DNA of 24,637 nt, taken from Nemertoderma westbladi. Lineage: Eukaryota; Xenacoelomorpha; Nemertodermatida; Nemertodermatidae. A program made the position numbers and the translations under genes. This document shows positions 17,445-24,637 of this stretch, one piece after another (within the stretch, counting starts at the first letter, position 1; each line of letters opens with the position of its first letter). The stretch is from assembly GCA_032718475.1 (NCBI GenBank), contig JAUCBJ010008620.1, positions 1 through 24,637 on the forward strand, written 5' to 3'. The notes below the pieces were generated by a model, which ran no database searches, was not told where the DNA came from, and was given only the letters and a program-made list of their open reading frames with translations.

Positions 17445-20009
17445 TCAGTTCATCCCCCCTGACTTTGGGAACCACCTCAAGTCTTTCCCTTTGCCGTCCT
17501 CCTCCCTGGGTCGTTTCCTGGTCACTACCGCTCCTCTGGGATCCGCTTTCTGTCTTCGGACCCTCGCCGCCACCTCCTTACTGATCCCGGTCGTTGGCTC
17601 CCTGGGTGCTGGTGTTATCAGCTCCCGATATCGCTTCGCGGGTGGCCCCTCCAAGTGGCCCTGTTGTCTCCCCCTGGTGGCGTCCCATATGATCATCTTC
17701 ATTGCCCGCAGCATGTGCTCCGCCAGGAAATCCCTAAACTCCCCTCGGTTCTGTGGCGTCCACCTGTCCAAATACCTTCGTGTATTCATCACCCCGGCAT
17801 ACGACGCAGCCGTTGCTACCTCTTGATAGGTAAACGGTAGCCTCCGCTTTATGATTTCCATGTGAGCCTCCTGATTGATAAGGAAGAAACCCCACTTGAA
17901 CTCCTGGGCCTTCATGCGCTGGCGCGTCATGGCCCCGACGTCAGCCCACTCCTCGAATCTTCTGAACTTCTCTTCGTCGTCCATCCAGTCGTACTGGCGT
18001 CCGTAGTGTCCCCGAAAGTTGCACTTCGGACATCGGTTATGCAACTGTGGACACGCCCCCATCCTGTGGCTCGACTCGCGGCAGTAGAGACAAAAGGTTC
18101 CCTTTTGGAACCGGTACAAACAGCTCCTTTCCTGGTGGGTCTGTCTCCCACAGTAGTCGCAACCGAGTACCAATGTCTCCCGCCCCACGTAGTCTTTCGT
18201 CCCAAGCGATCTCCGCGGTCTGTGGAGTCGCTGGTAGGCGAACTTCTGCACGTTGGTGTCCCTGTCTACGTCGATCTCTCCGCCCCTCTCGGGCATCGTC
18301 TCCCCGAATACTACCCGTGGTGCCGTCCCCGGTTGCTCGCCCAACCTGATAGTGCTCCCCGCGAAATCCATCGCCGGCTCCTCGTGCACCCAGGCCCGCT
18401 TGTCGGGTCTATCCCAGAAGGCCCTCGCCCCACTGGCCGTCACCACCCTCCCGCCAACCCAGTCCGTGTCCGAGTGGCCAATCCTCTCGATGGGCGGCAC
18501 CCCTCCGAACTCGTCGTCGTCTTCCTCCTCCTCTGGCAGTGGCTCCAACCCCGGTATCCCGATGGATCCACTATGTCCCTTTCCGCCTTGGCTCTCGCCC
18601 GTAGCTCTCCATCCCTCTAGCTCCCTTAGCTTCCTTGGCGGTTGGTCGCCTTCGGCGCCCGCTGGTATGGGCATCGCTTGCAACCCCGACGTCGACTGTT
18701 TCGGCGATCCCACCGTCCATCCCAATTCTCGCCCTAGAGACTCCCCCGAACTCCCTGATGAAGTCCAACGAAGTTCGTCTAAGCCTGCCTGTTCCTCGAA
18801 GCCGTAACTCTGCGTCCTGGCCTCCTCCTCCCTCTCCTCTGCTTCTATCCTCTCCCGTCTAGCGACTTCTTCCAGTCGCTTTGCTTCTCGTCTATCCGTC
18901 TCTAGCTGCTCCCATCTCTGATACGGCGTATCTGTCTCCCCGTCTATCAGATGTCGGCTGTTGTAGTACACCGACTCGCCCTTCAGCCCCGGGTGGTCTA
19001 CCAGACCGTCGAAGGCCGTTTTAAAGGCTCTCCTGTAGCTTAGGGGTGATCCCAATAACAGAAATGCCGCTGGTTCCCTCTCGATAACCACGATCATGAA
19101 TAAGTTAAGCAAACTTATCATCATCCAATCTTCCTGCAGGATATATCGCTTCTGATATACCTTTATCGCTCCTCTGCGGAATTGATATACCTCCTGCTTT
19201 CCCGGTCTCGCTCCCCACTTTAGCGAGTTCGCTAGTTCTGCTCCATATTCCTCCCTGAACTTCCCCCAGTCCATCGGTTTGTGGCATACGAGCCCCAATA
19301 GTTGGCCCATTGCCACCGCCCCGCATTGGCCTGTGTTCCCGACTACCCCCAACCCATCTGGTGCCGTCATAGCCATGAAGACCTTCTGCATATCCAGGAG
19401 GTTGGTGGCGTCCGGACCGATGATTCTCTCCGCATCCTCGCGAATCGCCGATCCCACTTTCGTCGTCGACTTCTCTCTTACCAAGACTTGCACCGCTTTT
19501 GGCAACCGGTTTAATTTCGGCCCGTCCTTCTTCCCATACGTTCCTAGATCGAATAAGAAGATGTCCCCATTTGGCGCGGCCAAATGCAGGAGTATGGTCC
19601 TGGCCGACCCCGCTGATCCTCGTCTCGAACCCTCCTCGTCTTCCACGGTTCCCTCGTCGTCTAGGATCATATATCCTCCCCTGTTGACGGACTCTATGAA
19701 TCTCTTCCAATCCTTCCTCGGTGACTCCCTCGGGTACTTCTGAATCCCGAACTTCGCCTCGTCCCCTTTCACCACGTAGTGGAAGTGTTGGAAGATCGCG
19801 TTGTCCAGCGACGGCGTGCCGTAGGTCCCGACCAGCCGCTGTTCGTGCATCTCCCGGAAGTGATCCTGCAGCGCTCATGCCGCGTGACCCTTTTCCAACC
19901 TCTCGTAGTATCCTCTCGTCTTCTCTTCCGGATGCCTCTCGGTGAAATCCACCAGTATCTCCTTTCCTCCTGACTCCGCCTTTCTCTTTCTGATCAATTT
20001 GCTCGCCAT
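17445..20009 (-). pseudogene. BEL/Pao third ORF: DEDD exonuclease-like and zinc-knuckle protein, one in-frame stop
   Basis: The best start is ATG at 20007-20009, with G at -3 and G at +4. It runs in frame to TGA at 17445, 854 codons in all, broken by a TGA at codon 45 (19875-19877). An in-frame ATG at 19850 opens the remaining 801 codons. In that 801-residue numbering, residues 55-255 resemble an RNase D/WRN-type exonuclease fold: MILDDEG (D64, E66) as Exo I, RTILLHLAAPNGDIFLFDL as the next strands, KVGSAIRED (D139) as Exo II, and RYILQED as Exo III. Exo III has E240 at the usual Asp position and D241 next to it. Residues 311-350 look like a coiled coil, 438-447 are acidic, and 564-620 hold three CCHC knuckles, the third ending in Tyr620 instead of Cys. 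The basic tail has RKRPREE. It lies where env sits in some retroelements, but there is no signal peptide or membrane span. Confidence 0.6.
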
Positions 20010-20501
20010 TCCGAACACTCACTCGCTCACCTGTAAGGTGGTGTCTTACCAATGCGCAATACAGATGAGTGATGTATCTAAGATGTTCTGTACGGTCCGA
20101 TAATGGCCTATTTCCTATCTAATGGCGCCTTTTAGTCTAAATTCTTACTATTTAATTCCCTAGCTAATAAATGAGCCTAATTTACAATTTCTGTCCGTTA
20201 CTTTAATTATGTTCCAGAATTTTCTTATCGCTGTTACCATAATTTGTAATTCTTAGCCCTTTTTCTTATTTATTCTAATTTATTTTAACCCTACTGTCTT
20301 ACCACTTGCTACTGCCTATGGATTATTCTATCTCCTAATCCACATTCTGGCCTACTCTGTGGGCCTGTGCAGTACAGCAGTATATGTCGCGCGGCCTACA
20401 CGATCTATACAACTGTACTCATATGCCCCCCTCTCGCTACTAACTGCTAATTAATATCTATATTATATACCCTTCTACCTCTTACTCTCTCTCTAACTAA
20501 C
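20010..20501. other. Leader of the third ORF, no gene
   Basis: AT-rich and noncoding. On the minus strand CCTTACAG (ending at 20031) lies 21 bases before the third ORF's ATG and could be a splice acceptor for a subgenomic message. CAGGTGAGC overlapping it resembles a donor. Nothing else was recognised. Confidence 0.4.
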
Positions 20502-20954
20502 GGTACTACGTACCCTCTAACTCTCTAACTAACGGTACTACGTACCCTCTAACTCTCTAACTAACGGTACTACGTACCCTCTAACTCTCTAACTAACTAA
20601 CAGTACTACGTACCCTTTAACTCTTTAACTAGCGGTACTACGTACCCTCTAACTCTTCTCTAACTAACGGTACTACGTACCCTCTAACTCTCTAACTAAC
20701 GGTACTACGTACCCTCTAACTCTCTAACTAACTAACGGTATTACATACCCTCTAACTCTCTAACTAGCGGTACTACATACCCTCTAACTCTTCTCTATCT
20801 AACGGTACTATGTACCCTCTAACTCTCTAACTAACGGTACTACGTGCCCTCTAACTCTCTCCTAACTAGCGGTACTACGTACCCTCTAGCTCTCTCCTAA
20901 CTAACGGCACTACGTACCTCCTAACTAACTAAGTAACTCTAGATACTACGTATC
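20502..20954 (-). repeat. 14-copy array of 13-base palindromes between pol and the third ORF
   Basis: On the minus strand each unit has GGTACGTAGTACC, a 5-bp stem with loop GTA, followed by a GTTAGTTAGAGAGTTAGAG-like spacer. Copies start at 20502, 20534, 20566, 20602, 20634, 20669, 20701, 20737, 20769, 20804, 20836, 20871, 20906 and 20942. Spacings are 32, 35 or 36. The order 36-32-35-32 occurs twice (20566-20701 and 20701-20836), a 135-bp higher-order unit. Copies 8 and 14 change both arms of the stem together, so pairing is kept. Confidence 0.9.
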
Positions 20955-21111
20955 TTCTTACTGACTAACTTCTGCCTACTAACTGCGTACCTACTATGTA
21001 CTATTATTTTATTTTTATTTTCTATTTTTTATGTGTGGGAAAGGGCGTCTCGCCCTCAATCCCACCCCCCTCAGTCCAAAACTTGGACGACTAAACTCTT
21101 CTCTAACTCCA

Positions 21112-24100
21112 CTAAGGTGCCCCTTCTAACAGACAGCATTTCCCTACAGCTCTCCTGTAGGTTTTTCTGTCCTTCGCACCTATCTTACCACCTATCCGCA
21201 TTTCTACCGATCGGACTCTTCCGTCTTCGTCGGAGTAAGTGCCTACAACTCTCGCCAACCGCCATTGGTTGTTGATGAAAGTATCATCCGTAACGATTAC
21301 GAGATCTCCCTCTCTTAACTCTCTATTCGGCTTCCTCCCCTTGCTTCTTTTATGGAGCGTGGGTAGGTATTCTTCTACCCACCTCCTCCAATACTCTGCG
21401 CTTATTGCTTTAGCGACTTTCCAACTCTGGCGGGAGTGTATGTCATCTAGGTCTACACCCCGCATGTCGATGGTCGCTGGCCTTTCCATTAGAAAATGGC
21501 TGGGTGTCAGCACATCTAATGACTCAGGGTCATCATTCTCCGGATATAGCGGTCTACTATTAATGATCCCCTCGCACTTCGCAAGCACTGTCCTTAAGAC
21601 GTCCTCAGTGACCATGTGGGTGTTCATTAGCTTCGTCATTAGACGCTTTGAACTGCCCACCAGTCTCTCGACGCATCCTAGTGTATGTGGTGCATACGGC
21701 GTCCTTCTCTCCCACTTTACTTGTCGTCGTCTCATGGCCGCCCTGACTTCCTCCCCTTCCAAGATGTCCAAGGCCTCTGCCATCTCATTCTCTGCTCCCA
21801 CAAAGTTGGTTCCGCTGTCGGAGTACATTACTGCGATCGTCCCACCTTTGCGGTCTCTGAATCTATCTAATGCATTAATGAATGCTGATGCGGTTGCATC
21901 TTGGGCGAGTTCTATCCCTACCGCCCGCGTGTTGTTACATACGAAGATGATACCGTAGCGTTTCTCCGTGTGCCGCATCACCTTGATCTTTATCGGCCCG
22001 AACATGTCCACACCGCAATGTGTAAATGGCGGGTCGTGCTGTCTTACTCTACTCGCCGGTAGTGGCGCCATCTCTTGTATGGCTCGCTCCTTCTTCGCTC
22101 GTCGGCAGGTCTGGCACTGCCCCACTACCGCTTTTACCTTCTTCCTCAACTGCTTGACCCAAAAGGTCCTCCTTATCTCCGTGAGAGTTCTGTTGGTGCC
22201 CCCGTGCAATATCGACTTATGGGAGTCCCAGATAATCTGGTGGACTATTGGCGATCCTGTGGGAATGATGATGGGTTTCGGTGGTACGATTATGCTGTTG
22301 TTGTATCCCACCCTAGAATTCATTACTAGAATCCCGTCATCATTAAGTTGTGGCGACAGCGTGATCAGCTCGCTGTCCTGTCGAAGGTGCTGTTGGTTAC
22401 CGATGCGTTCCACCTCGTCGCCATAGTTCTTCCGTTGTTCATAGCGGATGACTGCCTTGGCCGCTCCTTCCAGATCTATGGTTGTCCTGATCTTCTTGTC
22501 TTTGCCAACTCCCGCGAGGAAATTCCCGAAGGCTCTCCAGTACGCCACTAATTTCTTGGTCTTATACCAACTAGAGCTGTAGCTGAGGAGTTTATCTGTC
22601 GGGTTATCGCACAGTTCTTCTGATTTAGGTTGCACGTCCCTTATCTCCCTCACCATCTGGGAGTATATCTCTTCTCCCTCTGAATCTCCCTCTTCTCCTT
22701 CTGACACTACCTCTCCTGAGTCCGGGTCCACCTTTCTCATCGGCGGCCAGGCCTCCTTGTCGCTCAGAAACTGCGGCCCGTGTTGCCACAATCTTTCCTT
22801 TTTTAAGAAAGTGTGGCGTGCCACGCCCCGTGATAACAAGTCCGCTGGGTTCTCATCCGTTGGGCAGTAGTGCCACCTTTCCAATTCTGTGGTCGCCCTT
22901 ATCTCGTCCACCCTGTTCGCGACGAATATTGGGTATCTCGTCCTTTCGTTATGTAGCCAACCAAGCACTACCATGGAGTCCGTCCAGTAGTGTGTCTCCA
23001 CTATGTTGGGAATAGTATCCACTAGGTAGGCTGTGGCTCTAACTCCTAGTCTCGCTGCTGTCAATTCTAACTTGGGAACTGATGCTGAATCTGGCGGCGT
23101 TGACTTTGCTTTGCTAAAGGCCAGTCTGGGCTTGTGAGCCCCCTCTCGTTGTACTAAATAGAGTACCGCTCCGTACGCCTCCAACGACGCATCGGAGAAC
23201 ATGTGTAGGTCCAGATTCGTCATGTTCCCATCCGGGAAATACACTCGTGGCATGTCGTATGTTCCCATCTTCTCCAATTCTCCTGTCCACTTACTCCACT
23301 GTTTCTTGATTTCCTCTGGTACCTCTACGTCCCACTCATCCTTCAATTTGTATACTCTCTTGAGTATCTGTTTCCCCGTGACTAATAATGGGGATGCTAG
23401 GCCTAGGGGATCGTATATCCTTGCTATATACGATACATAGCCCCTCTTCGTGTGGATGTCTGCGCCCTCCTGGCTCAGCTGATACTTCAGTTCGTCTGTC
23501 TCTCTGTTCCACACGATTCCCAATGCCTTCTGTTGAGATTCTGTTCTCTTGTTCGCCATGTCCTGCCCTTTGGCTGTTGTGGGATTATCTATGGTCGATT
23601 CTGGTCTCTTGTCCTCTATCGCCTTGATAAATTCTTCCGAACTGGATTGGAATTTGGTCAGGTTAAAGCTGGATCCTTTTAGGATGTCGCGAACCTTGCG
23701 CCCTGTGTCCAGTATCTCCTTAACCGTATTTCCAGACTCCATTCCGTCATCTACGTAGAAGCCGCGTCGAATCATATCGACGGCCCTAGTGCTGTATCTA
23801 TCTTCCTTCCCCTTCACTGTATCTCTCACTGCCATAGTCGTCGTAAATGAAGACGACTTGGCTCCCATGTTTTGTACTACCATCTTATATGCAGGTATTA
23901 TCGACGGTTCTTCCTCGCCGTTGTACCATAAGAAGCGTTGACTGTCGCTATCTTCCTCCGTTACACGGACTTGGTTGAACATGCCTTCTATGTCACACGT
24001 GAAGGCGTGTTTCCCATTCCTAAATCTAAGTAGGACCTCTATGCCCGAGTTGTATATGTTTGGACCTTCTAACAGATAGTCGTTTAAGCATTTTCCGTTG

Positions 24101-24637
24101 GTCTTTGCCGATGCGTCAACTACCATCCGCAGTTTACCTTTCTTTGGGTCTAAAGCCACGTGGAGTGGCAGGTAATATGTCCTGTCCGTGTTCGGTTCAT
24201 CGACCGGTAACTCCACGGCCCATCCTTTCTCGACGTACTTCTTAATCGTTCTGTGGATGTACTCATTCTTCTCGGGGCTCCGTTTTAGTGTTTGTTTCAG
24301 CTTGCGGAGTCTCGTGAGTACCATCCCTCTATTATTGGGCAGTGGTATCTTCGGTAGTTTCCATACCATTCCTATGGTGTACCGCCCCTCGTCGCACTTC
24401 ATAGACTCCTCTACGCTCTGCTGAGCCTGTTTGTCTTCCACCGAGGTCCCGACCCCGGTCTCCTTTAATCCTTCAAAATCCTGTCTGAGCAGTCTTTTAA
24501 GTTGCTCCTCTGCTCTCTCATCACTCATTTCCTGCATAATTCCCGCGAACATGCATCCTGATGTCTCCGACATCCTAAATGGTATCTTGATCTTGATTGG
24601 GCCACTTAGCGTCCACCCGAATGGTGTCAGTATCGCC
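21112..24637 (-). CDS. pol: BEL/Pao pol polyprotein, 5' end outside the window
   Basis: The frame is open from the window edge to TGA at 21112, about 1174 codons. Before the first ATG (24573) it reads TPFGWTLSGP, typical of the protease-to-reverse-transcriptase junction in BEL/Pao, so that ATG is probably not the start. Numbering from it, reverse transcriptase covers about 60-320 with FTCDIEGMF (D194) and YVDD (273-276). RNase H has FSDAS (D461), KLELTA (E503), WTDS (D532) and NPADLLSRG (D578). The integrase zinc domain has H785, H790, C820 and C823, and the integrase core has D856, D919 and E969. A BEL-type C-terminal domain (about 1024-1148) contains LREGDLVIV and NNQWRLARV. All catalytic residues checked are present, with no stop or frameshift, so this enzyme could be functional. 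It would copy the element's RNA and insert the DNA. Confidence 0.93.
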   Translation of the reverse strand, partial: AILTPFGWTLSGPIKIKIPFRMSETSGCMFAGIMQEMSDERAEEQLKRLLRQDFEGLKETGVGTSVEDKQAQQSVEESMKCDEGRYTIGMVWKLPKIPLPNNRGMVLTRLRKLKQTLKRSPEKNEYIHRTIKKYVEKGWAVELPVDEPNTDRTYYLPLHVALDPKKGKLRMVVDASAKTNGKCLNDYLLEGPNIYNSGIEVLLRFRNGKHAFTCDIEGMFNQVRVTEEDSDSQRFLWYNGEEEPSIIPAYKMVVQNMGAKSSSFTTTMAVRDTVKGKEDRYSTRAVDMIRRGFYVDDGMESGNTVKEILDTGRKVRDILKGSSFNLTKFQSSSEEFIKAIEDKRPESTIDNPTTAKGQDMANKRTESQQKALGIVWNRETDELKYQLSQEGADIHTKRGYVSYIARIYDPLGLASPLLVTGKQILKRVYKLKDEWDVEVPEEIKKQWSKWTGELEKMGTYDMPRVYFPDGNMTNLDLHMFSDASLEAYGAVLYLVQREGAHKPRLAFSKAKSTPPDSASVPKLELTAARLGVRATAYLVDTIPNIVETHYWTDSMVVLGWLHNERTRYPIFVANRVDEIRATTELERWHYCPTDENPADLLSRGVARHTFLKKERLWQHGPQFLSDKEAWPPMRKVDPDSGEVVSEGEEGDSEGEEIYSQMVREIRDVQPKSEELCDNPTDKLLSYSSSWYKTKKLVAYWRAFGNFLAGVGKDKKIRTTIDLEGAAKAVIRYEQRKNYGDEVERIGNQQHLRQDSELITLSPQLNDDGILVMNSRVGYNNSIIVPPKPIIIPTGSPIVHQIIWDSHKSILHGGTNRTLTEIRRTFWVKQLRKKVKAVVGQCQTCRRAKKERAIQEMAPLPASRVRQHDPPFTHCGVDMFGPIKIKVMRHTEKRYGIIFVCNNTRAVGIELAQDATASAFINALDRFRDRKGGTIAVMYSDSGTNFVGAENEMAEALDILEGEEVRAAMRRRQVKWERRTPYAPHTLGCVERLVGSSKRLMTKLMNTHMVTEDVLRTVLAKCEGIINSRPLYPENDDPESLDVLTPSHFLMERPATIDMRGVDLDDIHSRQSWKVAKAISAEYWRRWVEEYLPTLHKRSKGRKPNRELREGDLVIVTDDTFINNQWRLARVVGTYSDEDGRVRSVEMRIGGKIGAKDRKTYRRAVGKCCLLEGAP

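Larger units (their letters stand above)
16203..24637 (-). mobile_element. BEL/Pao LTR retrotransposon, 5' end outside the window
   Basis: One element in reading order from the right edge: the end of a protease-like region, pol, a palindrome array, a third ORF, a 3' untranslated region, a polypurine tract and the 3' LTR. The orientation is fixed by pol and by the G-rich tract directly before the LTR. The visible part is 8.4 kb. The gag region, the primer binding site and the 5' LTR are not in view. An intact pol of more than 1150 codons indicates a young insertion. Confidence 0.88.

Noticed and set aside
17862-18620. 252-codon ORF on the plus strand, with other plus-strand frames across 17380-19973
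   Set aside because: Antisense shadows of the GC-rich third ORF; no domains, and the minus-strand frame has clear exonuclease and zinc-knuckle motifs.
19105-20052. 315-codon minus-strand ORF overlapping the third ORF in another frame
   Set aside because: It has no ATG at its start, low-complexity Arg/Gly-rich content and no motifs; the recognisable domains are in the other frame.
21239-21958. 239-codon plus-strand ORF, and other plus-strand ORFs within 21033-24424
   Set aside because: Shadows of the pol gene on the opposite strand.

Overview
The window looks like intergenic and intronic DNA from an animal, most likely a marine invertebrate. It is AT-rich and packed with transposable elements, tRNA-derived SINE pieces, minisatellites and long G or C tracts. 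Three things point to an animal: a BEL/Pao retrotransposon (a clade known from metazoans), a spliced beta/gamma-crystallin exon with a calcium-binding motif, and a pseudogene of the RNA helicase DDX1. The 8-mer TAGGCCTA occurs six times, against less than one expected. The species cannot be named from this sequence.

Layout. 1-331: right end of a probable hAT-type element. 1582-1752: a 32-bp minisatellite. 1770-2621 (-): a frameshifted DDX1 pseudogene covering the start codon to the end of the SPRY domain. 3189-3273: an 8-bp microsatellite. 3395-4360: two and a half tandem copies of a ~400-bp unit that carries a tRNA-derived SINE head. 5094-5370: an 83-bp perfect inverted repeat. 5460-5616 (-): a beta/gamma-crystallin exon with good splice sites. 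5715-5850 and 7555-7625: SINE-like pieces. 8363-10476: a piggyBac-type non-autonomous element with TTAA on both sides, interrupted by a solo BEL LTR (9195-9759) with a 5-bp target duplication. 10869-12677: a second piggyBac-like element filled with a 28-bp minisatellite. 12684-16030: mostly unassigned, with one possible first exon at 13767-13916. 16033-16202: a non-LTR reverse transcriptase fragment cut by the next element.

16203-24637 is one BEL/Pao retrotransposon on the minus strand, running off the right edge. In its own 5'-to-3' order it shows: the end of a protease-like region; an intact pol (reverse transcriptase, RNase H, zinc-binding domain, integrase, C-terminal domain); a 14-copy array of short palindromes; a third reading frame; a 3' untranslated region; a polypurine tract; and the 3' LTR. 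The third frame lies where some retroelements carry env. It appears to encode a DEDD-type 3'-5' exonuclease-like domain followed by a coiled coil and three zinc knuckles. One in-frame TGA interrupts it near the start.

The signals most worth following are: the exonuclease-like third ORF; the palindrome array, whose sequence changes preserve base pairing, best in the retrotransposon sense strand; and the DDX1 pseudogene, whose frame is broken by 8-bp insertions of the form 5-bp duplication plus CTG or CAG.
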